Assembly (NCBI RefSeq): GCF_003014715.1
Contig: NZ_PYAV01000015.1
Coordinates: 1 to 64,000 of the forward strand
Reading direction: 5' to 3'
Origin: Salsuginibacillus halophilus
GTDB lineage: Bacteria > Bacillota > Bacilli > Bacillales > Marinococcaceae
Length of the DNA: 64,000 nt
Shown: piece after piece, positions 56,930-64,000 of the stretch
Layout of the letters: every line of letters begins with the position of its first letter
Position numbering within the stretch: the first letter of the stretch is position 1
Notes under the pieces: model-generated
What the model saw: only the letters and a program-made list of their open reading frames with translations
Database searches by the model: none
What the model was told of the DNA's origin: nothing
Made by a program: the position numbers and the translations under genes

Positions 56930-58600
56930 ATGAAATGGAGGCAACACGAGAAACAGAAGCATCAAGGTGAACAACAGGCTGGAGACGGACAATCGTCTCC
57001 GGCCTCTCGTCGTTTTAAGAAACTTCCTTTCAAAGGCGTTTGGACCTCTCATTGGAATGGTCGTCCGCCAGGTGGTGTGCTGCTCGGGTTTGGCCTCCTT
57101 ACCGCACTCTTAATGGGCGTGCCGATCTTTTATGTGATCTGGCGTGCGATGTTTGCCGGTGCGGATCGGTGGGAGAACTTAATGGACGGCCGCCTGCTTG
57201 ATCTTTTATGGAACACCGGCACCTTAATGGTCGCAGTTACCGGGGCTACCCTTGTTTTAGGTGTGTCCCTTGCATGGCTTGTCAGCCGGACCGATTTACC
57301 GGGGCGGCGGATGTGGCAGTGGCTGCTTGCCGTGCCGCTTGTGATTCCTCCGTATGTGGGAGCGGCGGCTTATATAATTGTGGCTGGTCCGGTCGGGTGG
57401 CTCGCCGGCTTCTTTGATCCTGGTGAGTATCCACTTGATATTTACTCTTTTGCCGGTGTCTTTTTCGTTCTTACAATTTTTACGTTTCCATATGTCTTTT
57501 TAATTACGATGGCCTCTTTGCGAAAGATGAATCGCAATTATGAAGAGGTGGCAAGGTCGCAAGGTTTGAGCACATCACAAATTTTTTGGAAAGTGAATGT
57601 TCCATTTCTTCGCCCTGCAATGGGGGCAGGTGCGATCCTTGTTTCTTTATACGTGTTGTCAGACTTTGGAGCTATTGCAATGATGCGTTATACAACGTTC
57701 ACTGCTGCGATTTACTATCAGATGGGTAGTTACGACAATCTATCTGCAACTGTATTAAGTGTGGTACTAATTGCTTTAACACTTGTTGTGCTTTGGATTG
57801 AGTCTAGAACGAGGAAGAAGCAGAAGTATTATCAAACCGCAAACTCGTTTATGCCGCCTGATACGTTAGCACTTGGGAAGTGGAAGCTGCCGGCGCTTAT
57901 GTATGTAATCGGGGTGTTCTTCTTCGCTGTTGTTCTACCGATGATCGTGCTTGTTTACTGGTCAAGTATTGGTATTGCTGAAGGTGCGCTAGATAGTGAT
58001 TTTTGGGAGTACACTTGGAACAGCATTCTTGTATCGGGCATGGCAGCACTCATTTGTATGGTGCTTGCGGTACCGGTTATTTACTTAAAATCCCGCTATC
58101 CGTCACCGATCACTTCTTTTATTGATAAATTAAGCTACTCCGGCTATGCCCTGCCAGGTGTAATTGTTGCGCTTGGGATTATTTATTTCTTTAATGAATA
58201 CATCCCGGCTTTGTATAATACGTACTACTTGATTGCGATCGCTTTTGTTGTACGGTTTTTACCACAAGCAATGCAGTCGGGCGAGGCTTCGCTCAGTCTT
58301 GTTTCGCCACGGATTGATGAAGCGGCTCGGAGCCTTGGACAGCCACCGTGGAAAGCGATGTTTAAAGTTGTGCTTCCTTCAATTTTACCGGGAGTACTTG
58401 CAGGAGGGGCGCTTGTTTTTGTAAGTGCAATTAAAGAGCTGCCGGCCACCCTGCTTTTAAGGCCGCCTGGTTTTGATACATTGGCTGTGCGTATCTGGGT
58501 TGATACGAACGAAGCGTTTTATCACTTAGCGGCACCGGCGGCATTGATCATAATTATAATATCGCTCATCCCTCTCCGCTTTTTATTGAAAAAGTATTGA
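56930..58600 (+). CDS. fbpB: Ferric iron ABC transporter permease (fused double domain)
   Basis: Membrane subunit of the iron importer, 556 aa. A hydrophilic N-terminal tail of about 45 residues is followed by two homologous six-helix permease halves, each with an EAA loop: NYEEVARSQGLSTSQIFWKV near 205 and IDEAARSLGQPPWKAMFKVV near 465. This fused arrangement is typical of FbpB/SfuB. ATG at 56930 with GGAG at about 8 nt; 37 bp after fbpA. Ends before a strong terminator. Confidence 0.93.
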   Translation: MKWRQHEKQKHQGEQQAGDGQSSPASRRFKKLPFKGVWTSHWNGRPPGGVLLGFGLLTALLMGVPIFYVIWRAMFAGADRWENLMDGRLLDLLWNTGTLMVAVTGATLVLGVSLAWLVSRTDLPGRRMWQWLLAVPLVIPPYVGAAAYIIVAGPVGWLAGFFDPGEYPLDIYSFAGVFFVLTIFTFPYVFLITMASLRKMNRNYEEVARSQGLSTSQIFWKVNVPFLRPAMGAGAILVSLYVLSDFGAIAMMRYTTFTAAIYYQMGSYDNLSATVLSVVLIALTLVVLWIESRTRKKQKYYQTANSFMPPDTLALGKWKLPALMYVIGVFFFAVVLPMIVLVYWSSIGIAEGALDSDFWEYTWNSILVSGMAALICMVLAVPVIYLKSRYPSPITSFIDKLSYSGYALPGVIVALGIIYFFNEYIPALYNTYYLIAIAFVVRFLPQAMQSGEASLSLVSPRIDEAARSLGQPPWKAMFKVVLPSILPGVLAGGALVFVSAIKELPATLLLRPPGFDTLAVRIWVDTNEAFYHLAAPAALIIIIISLIPLRFLLKKY

Positions 58601-58619
58601 GTGGTAGTTAAAGCTTAAA

Positions 58620-58664
58620 GAACCCCAGCTTGCGGACGATAAAAAAGTTCGCAAGCTGGGGTTT
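58620..58664 (+). terminator. Terminator of the fbp operon
   Basis: AACCCCAGCTTGCG / CGCAAGCTGGGGTT, 14-bp stem with a long A-rich loop, then TTGTGTG. Confidence 0.82.
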
Positions 58665-58696
58665 TGTGTGCTTGAAAGAGTTATGGAGAGATCGTT

Positions 58697-59461
58697 CTAA
58701 AGCAGAAACTGGTTAATAACCCCAAGCAGAATGATGATAATAAACGCGAATCCGAGAGCGTTTTTTACGATCTGACTGTTCATACGAAAACGCCGTTTTT
58801 TCCAACGGTTTGGATCAAAACCGACTTCGTTTTCATCAACCGGCCGGCGTCTTGCCTGCATGTAAGGCGGGGTTGCGTTTTTCAGCACAGGAGGTCCAAG
58901 TGCAAACCCTGCAATTAAACCAAAAATGTGAGCGTAAACGTTAATGTGAGTGCTTAAGAATGTGGATATTAATCCGATTCCTAAAATAACGATGACGACT
59001 TGTGAGCTGCCGGGGTCAATTAAATCTTTACGCTGTAAAATCATATATAAATACAAACCGAGCAGACCGTAAATTGCTCCAGAAGCACCAAGGTGCGCAT
59101 ATGCTAAAGGAGCAAGGTAAAACGTAGCTACATTGGCAAGAATACCAATGGCTAAATAGCCGAAAATGAACTTAAACTTACCGAGCATGCGCTCCAGGGC
59201 AGGGCCGAACAACACGAGCGCAAAGGTATTAAACAAAAAGTGCATTAAGTCTGTATGCATAAACACTGGAGTGACAAGCCGCCAGTACTCCCCTTGTGCC
59301 ACAAATAGATTAACACCGAGGCCAACTTCATAAATCCAATCTCCAAGCGGAAAAAAAGGGATATTCATAAAAATAAATAAAAGCAGATGGATGACCGCAA
59401 TGGTAAATACGACAGGGTAATTCCGGCGGAAAGAGCTAAATGTTTCGTTCCGGATAAACAG
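58697..59461 (-). CDS. Rhomboid-family intramembrane serine protease
   Basis: Six- or seven-helix membrane protease of 254 aa. Catalytic Ser lies in GASGAIYGLLGLYLYMI and catalytic His in NVYAHIFGLIAGFALG; WRLVTPVFMHTDLMHFLFNT is the conserved HxxxN-type L1/TM2 region. The best start is a CTG at 59461: it stands 8 nt after a perfect AAGGAGG, whereas the in-frame ATG codons further upstream (59521, 59551) lack a ribosome site. The alternative is translation from the upstream ATG with 20 extra residues. Confidence 0.88.
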   Translation of the reverse strand: MFIRNETFSSFRRNYPVVFTIAVIHLLLFIFMNIPFFPLGDWIYEVGLGVNLFVAQGEYWRLVTPVFMHTDLMHFLFNTFALVLFGPALERMLGKFKFIFGYLAIGILANVATFYLAPLAYAHLGASGAIYGLLGLYLYMILQRKDLIDPGSSQVVIVILGIGLISTFLSTHINVYAHIFGLIAGFALGPPVLKNATPPYMQARRRPVDENEVGFDPNRWKKRRFRMNSQIVKNALGFAFIIIILLGVINQFLL

Positions 59462-59635
59462 GGTGGTAACCTCCTTATAATCATAGCTTTTATAAGCTAG
59501 AAGCAGCCGGTGAATGATCATAGGCGAACTAAGCCTGCAATTCATCGGCAATCACTGTATACTAAAAATAACTAAGATGTTTTTATCCTATCATATGTCA
59601 GCAGAAAGCGGCACTAGAAAGGAGATTTGATTAAG

Positions 59636-59998
59636 ATGATCGAGGGTATTGGGGTTGATATCGTAGACATCGCCCGGATTGAAGCGGCAGTAAAACGGCA
59701 GCCGCGGTTTGCCCGCCGTATTTTAACAGAAACAGAATTTGCAACGTTTGAACAAAGTCAAAGCCGCCGCGGTTTAGAATTTTTAGCTGGTCGGTTTGCG
59801 CTGAAAGAAGCTGTAGCTAAAGCGTGGGGGACAGGGATTTCGGACATGCTAAGCTGGCAGGATATTGAAACGAGCCGAAATGAACGTGGGAAGCCGGAAG
59901 TTCGCGTTAAAGGTGCAGAGCAAAGCCGGGTTCACGCATCACTTTCACATACAGACGAGCAGGTCGTTGCTTACGTCATTGTAGAAGAAGAGGTATAG
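59636..59998 (+). CDS. acpS: Holo-[acyl-carrier-protein] synthase
   Basis: Transfers the 4'-phosphopantetheine group from CoA to apo-ACP in fatty-acid synthesis. 120 aa; Mg-binding D in GIGVDIVDIARIE and E in FALKEAVAKAWGTG, plus HASLSHTDEQVVAYVIVEE near the C-terminus. ATG at 59636 is 10 nt after AAAGGAG; an in-frame TTG only 1 nt after that site is rejected. Starts the acpS-nnrED-ydcC-alr block, close to B. subtilis gene order. Confidence 0.95.
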   Translation: MIEGIGVDIVDIARIEAAVKRQPRFARRILTETEFATFEQSQSRRGLEFLAGRFALKEAVAKAWGTGISDMLSWQDIETSRNERGKPEVRVKGAEQSRVHASLSHTDEQVVAYVIVEEEV

Positions 59999-60063
59999 CA
60001 GCTCGTCTGCATAATTAGAAACAAGCATACATACATTGCTAGTGCGGTTAGGAGGGGCCTGAC

Positions 60064-61572
60064 TTGCGAGTGGTAACTGGAAGTGAGATGAGAGATTTAG
60101 ATCAATGGACGATGCAGGACTTTGGCATGCCTGGCGAAATGTTAATGGAAAATGCCGGGCGGGCTGCAGCTGGCCGGATGTTGACGCGATTGACTTTAGA
60201 CGAACGTGTGATTGTGTTGTGTGGTTCCGGCAATAACGGTGGTGATGGCTTTGTGATTGCACGCTGTCTGTACGAAGCCGGGATTTGTCCAGAAGTGTGG
60301 CTGATCCCTGAGGAAAACCGCTTGTCCGGGGAAGCGAAGTTTCATTATGGCCTTCTCCTGCAATGCGGTATTCAAGTTAACAGCGTACAAGCAGGTGGAA
60401 AACGGTGCGAGGATGTGATTGCTGCAGCAGATGTCGTCATTGATGCGATGCTTGGTACCGGAGTGAGTGGAGAGCTTCGCGAGCCGTATGCCTCATTAGT
60501 AGCAGCCTGTAATGAAACAGCTGCGCGAGTAGAGGCTGTTGATATTCCTTCAGGTTTGCCGGCAGATGAAGGGGTTATGTGGCATACAGCTGTTCAAGCG
60601 GATTTTACAGTTGTACTTGCAGCATACAAAGAGAGCAGCTTCCTCCCGCGTACCGCGCCATTTTACGGGGAAATAGAGGTCGTTTCGATTGGTCTTCCGC
60701 CGGGAACTTATGATTTGTTGAAGTATGAACGCCGCCTCTGGCAAAGAGTAGATGTGCAAACAACCTTGCCGGTACGCTCAGCTGAGGATTATAAGAGCAC
60801 ATACGGCAAGGGTTTAATTGTCGGCGGTTCGGAAACGATGCCGGGAGCTCCGCTGCTTGCCGGCGAAGCTGCTTTAAAAAGCGGCACCGGCCTGCTGACG
60901 CTTGCTCTGCCAGCGAGTTTTACTTCTGCAGCGGCATCGCGCCTCCCTGAAGCGATGCTGCAGCCGTTTTCTGAAGGAGTGCGGCTAAGTGCAGATGTGA
61001 CGAAGTTTGATGCGGCGGCCTGCGGTCCAGGTCTCGGTCGTGATGAAGCGGCTGCTCACCTTGTGCAGCATCTAATTTATAAGACAGACGGTGTGCTTAT
61101 ACTTGATGCCGATGCGCTTCATATCCTTCGACCGTCAGAGTTGAAAAGCCGCCGGAAGCCGACCGTTTTAACTCCGCATGCCGGGGAACTGGCCGCATTA
61201 ACCGGGCTTTCAGTCGAAGAAGTACTGCAAGCCCCGTTTCAAACGTCCTTTAATTTTGCCACTGCTTATGGTGTGTATGTAGTTATGAAAGGTGCGCACA
61301 CGATCACTTCGACCCCGGACGGCCGGCAGTTTGTCAATCCGACAGGAAATGCCGTGCTCGCCCGCGGCGGCACAGGTGATGTGCTTACCGGGATGGTGCT
61401 TGCTTTTACAATGAGTCATACGACTTTAGATGCTGCAGTTGCAAACGCCGTTTACCTGCATGGTGCTGCCGCAGATGCACTTGCTGTAACGGTGCCACCG
61501 CACGCAGTGAAAACGTCCGATGTTATTTCAGCGCTGCCGCTTGCATTTCAGTCTGTTGAATCTACAGACTGA
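60064..61572 (+). CDS. Bifunctional NAD(P)HX epimerase / ADP-dependent dehydratase
   Basis: Repairs hydrated NAD(P)H. The 502-aa protein is a fusion: the YjeF_N epimerase (about 1-215) with LCGSGNNGGDGFVIARCLYE and DVVIDAMLGTGVSGEL, and the YjeF_C/NnrD dehydratase (about 235-495) with GLIVGGSETMPGAPLLAGEA, AACGPGLGRDEA, LTPHAGELAALTG and the GNAVLARGGTGDVLTGMVLA nucleotide loop. TTG start with GGAGGGG upstream. Between acpS and ydcC. Confidence 0.93.
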   Translation: MRVVTGSEMRDLDQWTMQDFGMPGEMLMENAGRAAAGRMLTRLTLDERVIVLCGSGNNGGDGFVIARCLYEAGICPEVWLIPEENRLSGEAKFHYGLLLQCGIQVNSVQAGGKRCEDVIAAADVVIDAMLGTGVSGELREPYASLVAACNETAARVEAVDIPSGLPADEGVMWHTAVQADFTVVLAAYKESSFLPRTAPFYGEIEVVSIGLPPGTYDLLKYERRLWQRVDVQTTLPVRSAEDYKSTYGKGLIVGGSETMPGAPLLAGEAALKSGTGLLTLALPASFTSAAASRLPEAMLQPFSEGVRLSADVTKFDAAACGPGLGRDEAAAHLVQHLIYKTDGVLILDADALHILRPSELKSRRKPTVLTPHAGELAALTGLSVEEVLQAPFQTSFNFATAYGVYVVMKGAHTITSTPDGRQFVNPTGNAVLARGGTGDVLTGMVLAFTMSHTTLDAAVANAVYLHGAAADALAVTVPPHAVKTSDVISALPLAFQSVESTD

Positions 61573-61616
61573 CAGCCCCCTCCTTTGTCGTGACTTTACT
61601 GACAGAGGAGCGATCC

Positions 61617-62645
61617 ATGGTGCGAAAAACAGGCTGGTTGTTGATTGCCGCGATGGTCTTACTGCTTGCCGCCTGTGGGGAGAAGACGCAGGAGGAGGTT
61701 GTTGAGGATTTAGAAGAGACGCTGCAAGGTCTTGATTCGTATAAGGCCGAAGCTGTTATGGTGCTTGAAACCGGCCAGGAGCCGCGGGAATATGATGTGA
61801 ATGTATGGCATGAAAAAACGGATAGCAATCAATACTACCGGGTTGAACTAAAGAATGAAAACGAAGAGCAGAACCAGCTGATTCTTAGAAATGATGACGG
61901 TGTGTTCGTTTTGACACCTGCATTAAATAAGCGCTTTCGCTTCCAGAGCGACTGGCCAAACAATAATAGCCAGGTGTATTTGTACGAATCTTTAGTGTCA
62001 GATATTTTAATGGATGCCGAGCGTACATTTGCAATTGAAGAAGATCAGTATGTATTTGAAACAAAAACGCATTACCAAAATAATAACTTGCACAGCCAGG
62101 ACATCAAAATGAGTGCCGATGATTTATCGCCGGCGAGTGTGCAAATTTATGACCCGGATGATCAACCACTTGTTACTGTTGAATTTTCTTCATTTGAAAC
62201 CGATGTATCTTTTGAGGATGGGGCTTTTGAAATGGAAAGAAACATGACAGAAGCTGAAGCGGAAGACGTAGCGGCGTCTGCAGATGAAGTAGAAAGTGGC
62301 AGCGAAGACTTTGAAGTACACATGCCGCTGTACGAACCGCAGGGAACAACTTTGGAAGACTCTGAGGAACGTATGGGGACAACTGGGAAAAAGGCGGTGC
62401 TGTCTTACGGCGGTGAGATGCCATTTACCATCGTTCAGCAGGCAGCTGATGTGGTAGAAACTTCAGCACCAGTTGTTTATGAAGAAGGTCAGCCGGTGGA
62501 TTTAGGATATGCCCACGGGGTTTATACCGGCGAAGCATTACACTGGACGTATGAAGGGATCGAGTATATGATTGCCGGCGATGAAATGCCGGTGGAAGAA
62601 ATGGAAGCTGTAGCGCGGTCGATGACCGGGACTCATGCGAAGTAG
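61617..62645 (+). CDS. LolA/YdcC-type lipoprotein
   Basis: Lipid-anchored exported protein of 342 aa. ATG at 61617 follows GAGGAG; signal peptide with lipobox LAAC. The body (about 30-240) has the LolA-like beta-barrel pattern: DLEETLQGLDSYKAEAVMVL, YDVNVWHEKTDSNQYYRVEL, LILRNDDGVFVLTPALNKRF, SDWPNNNSQVYLYESLVSDI. It corresponds in position to B. subtilis YdcC, between acpS and alr. The C-terminal part (about 240-342) resembles DUF4367-like repeats. It probably binds lipids or supports sporulation; unproven. Confidence 0.83.
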   Translation: MVRKTGWLLIAAMVLLLAACGEKTQEEVVEDLEETLQGLDSYKAEAVMVLETGQEPREYDVNVWHEKTDSNQYYRVELKNENEEQNQLILRNDDGVFVLTPALNKRFRFQSDWPNNNSQVYLYESLVSDILMDAERTFAIEEDQYVFETKTHYQNNNLHSQDIKMSADDLSPASVQIYDPDDQPLVTVEFSSFETDVSFEDGAFEMERNMTEAEAEDVAASADEVESGSEDFEVHMPLYEPQGTTLEDSEERMGTTGKKAVLSYGGEMPFTIVQQAADVVETSAPVVYEEGQPVDLGYAHGVYTGEALHWTYEGIEYMIAGDEMPVEEMEAVARSMTGTHAK

Positions 62646-62655
62646 GTCTTTATAA

Positions 62656-62694
62656 AAGCCTTGAGAACTAGAAGGGTTCTCAAGGCTTTCTTCT
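62656..62694 (+). terminator. Terminator between ydcC and alr
   Basis: AAGCCTTGAGAACT...GGTTCTCAAGGCTT hairpin followed by TCTTCTG. Confidence 0.8.
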
Positions 62695-62750
62695 GATTGA
62701 CAGGAAAGTGGTTCGCTACAATAATCAATAAAGGAGAGGAGTTGCAGCTG

Positions 62751-63881
62751 ATGGCATTTATTACGACATCTTATAGAGATACATGGGTTGAAGTAGACTT
62801 AAGTGCAGTAGCATCCAATGTAGCGCGCATAAACGATATTTACCAGGATCAAGCAGCTTTGATGGCGGTCGTTAAAGCAGATGGCTATGGTCATGGAGCG
62901 GTGAAAGTGGCAGAAACAGCATTGGCAAATGGAGCTAAGTGGCTCGGGGTAGCTATTTTAGATGAAGCCTTTGAGCTGCGTGATGCAGGGATTGAAGCGC
63001 CGATTTTAGTCCTTGGGCGGACAAGGCCGGAAGATGCTAAAGCAGCAGCTGATGCAGGGGTGTCTTTAACAATCTGGGAAAAAACATGGCTTGATGAAGC
63101 AGCAAAAGTTTTAAAGGAACAGCCAGTGCATATACATATCAAGGTTGATACCGGCATGGGTCGTGTCGGTGTAACTACGGCAGATGAAGCAGTTCAACTT
63201 GCCTGCGCATTAACCCGTCTTGACCAGTTCGTATATGAAGGGGTTATGACGCATTTTGCAACCGCGGATGAAGTTGAAACGGCTTACTTTGAAGGACAGC
63301 ATGAAAAATTTCAAACGACACTGCAGCAGCTTGAAGCAGAGGCTGGGCTCCCGCCGGTGGTGCACAGCGCAAATAGTGCGACAGCGCTTCGTTTTCCGGA
63401 GCACTGTACACCTTTATTTCGTTATGGGATCTCTATGTATGGGCTGCTGCCATCGGATGATATTGAACATGAACTTCCGTTTCCGTTAGAACGGGCGATG
63501 TCTCTACACAGCAGGTTGACGCAGGTGAAAGTGCCTGCAGCAGATGAAGGGGTCAGTTATGGTGCTTCTTATAGAACGAGTGGTGATGAGTGGATTGGCA
63601 CTGTGCCGATCGGTTACGGTGATGGCTGGGTGCGCTATCACGGCCACGAAACGAGCGAAGTTCTCGTCAACGGACAAAGGTGTCCAATTGTTGGCAAGGT
63701 TTGTATGGACCAAATGATGATTCGTCTTCCGAATGAAGCTGCAATCGGAGATCAAGTAACGCTCATTGGCAGACAGGGGCAGGAGGAAATTACCATACAG
63801 GAGACAGCCAGCAGGCTCGGAACAATCAGTTATGAGATCCCCTGTATGCTTGGTCAGAGAATTCCGCGCTGTTATAAGTAA
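62751..63881 (+). CDS. alr: Alanine racemase
   Basis: PLP enzyme converting L- to D-alanine for peptidoglycan. 376 aa with the ATG at 62751 behind AAAGGAGAGG; the longer frame overlaps the terminator. PLP lysine K42 in AVVKADGYGHG; HIKVDTGMGRVGV; HSANSATALRFPE; catalytic Tyr in VSYGASYRTSGDEWIGTVPI followed by GYGDGWVRY; VGKVCMDQMMIRLP. Complete, ending GQRIPRCYK. In B. subtilis the endoAI/endoA toxin-antitoxin genes follow; the window ends 119 bp later with no gene visible. Confidence 0.96.
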   Translation: MAFITTSYRDTWVEVDLSAVASNVARINDIYQDQAALMAVVKADGYGHGAVKVAETALANGAKWLGVAILDEAFELRDAGIEAPILVLGRTRPEDAKAAADAGVSLTIWEKTWLDEAAKVLKEQPVHIHIKVDTGMGRVGVTTADEAVQLACALTRLDQFVYEGVMTHFATADEVETAYFEGQHEKFQTTLQQLEAEAGLPPVVHSANSATALRFPEHCTPLFRYGISMYGLLPSDDIEHELPFPLERAMSLHSRLTQVKVPAADEGVSYGASYRTSGDEWIGTVPIGYGDGWVRYHGHETSEVLVNGQRCPIVGKVCMDQMMIRLPNEAAIGDQVTLIGRQGQEEITIQETASRLGTISYEIPCMLGQRIPRCYK

Positions 63882-64000
63882 TAAAAAATTTCATGTCTTG
63901 ATTTGTAGAAATAACAAAGAATTTTGAGAAAGAAATTAAGTTCTCCCGGTGTGCCTGAAGTTTTTTTGTTCTGTATGCCTTGTTATAGCTGGAATTTATT

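Noticed and set aside
63882-64000. Start of the endoAI antitoxin gene expected after alr
   Set aside because: No ribosome site or start codon with a matching frame is visible before the window ends.

Overview
The window looks like a chromosomal segment of a moderately halophilic or alkaliphilic, spore-forming member of the Bacillaceae. The basis is: classic Bacillus-type AGGAGG ribosome sites, GTG/TTG starts, B. subtilis-like gene sets (gbsRAB, acpS-ydcC-alr, SigX/RsiX-type pair, RsbR-like stress protein, SleB-like hydrolase, BH0509 family), lipoboxes typical of Gram-positives, and exported proteins extremely rich in Asp/Glu. No database search was possible; all family names are from recognition of the sequence.

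Layout. 1-440: end of an rRNA operon (3' end of 23S, 5S, terminator). 0.5-3.1 kb (-): phnDCE phosphonate/phosphite-type uptake operon. 3.3-7.2 kb: small protein, phospholipase D-like protein, 1-Cys peroxiredoxin, SirC-like siroheme enzyme, MarR regulator. 8.2-12.6 kb: SwrC-type RND pump behind a palindromic operator, and two acidic lipoproteins. 13.2-16.8 kb: cobalamin riboswitch controlling a class I ribonucleotide reductase. 17.9-22.9 kb (-): response regulator, hybrid histidine kinase and an HPt-REC-GGDEF-REC protein, bracketed by two near-identical copies of a repeat element. 23.6-27.4 kb: small housekeeping and hypothetical genes with a TetR/exporter divergon. 28.2-31.8 kb: gbsR-gbsAB, choline to glycine betaine. 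32.5-34.9 kb: secreted subtilisin, an unlisted 43-aa secreted peptide gene, and a divergent HTH-TPR (RRNPP-type) regulator. 35-44 kb: acetyltransferase, PucR-like regulator, multi-sugar ATPase, purine permease under a guanine-type riboswitch, NhaC-family transporter under a lysine riboswitch, HAD phosphatase, VTT membrane protein, RsbR-like protein. 44.5-51.7 kb: cell-wall/surface proteins, nitroreductase, HlyIII, WrbA, SleB-like hydrolase, GerMN lipoprotein and small proteins. 51.8-53.6 kb: ECF sigma/anti-sigma pair. 54.3-58.6 kb: Fur-type iron uptake fbpC-fbpA-fbpB. 58.7-63.9 kb: rhomboid protease, acpS, nnrED, ydcC, alr.

Three things stand out. (1) A family of at least seven 0.4-0.8 kb non-coding elements with ends CAG..TGT(A/C)GACAAA and inverted copies of these ends. 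They sit inside or against rho-independent terminators, and in the best cases (47.9, 49.2, 50.9 and 23.1 kb) the terminator hairpin itself is duplicated on both sides, i.e. a long target duplication. (2) A candidate peptide quorum-sensing triad (protease, 43-aa pro-peptide, HTH-TPR receptor) at 32.4-34.9 kb. (3) A candidate Fur-controlled small RNA with a C7 tract and its own promoter and terminator between fbpC and fbpA. In addition, four intergenic arrays of about 20-21 bp units (12.7, 16.8, 31.9, 37.9 kb) appear to belong to one repeat family.

The physiology is coherent: osmoprotection (gbsRAB), metal- and nutrient-sensing RNA switches (B12, purine, lysine, Fur), envelope-stress sigma factors (an ECF pair and candidate sigma-B promoters), and secreted degradative enzymes under probable cell-density control.
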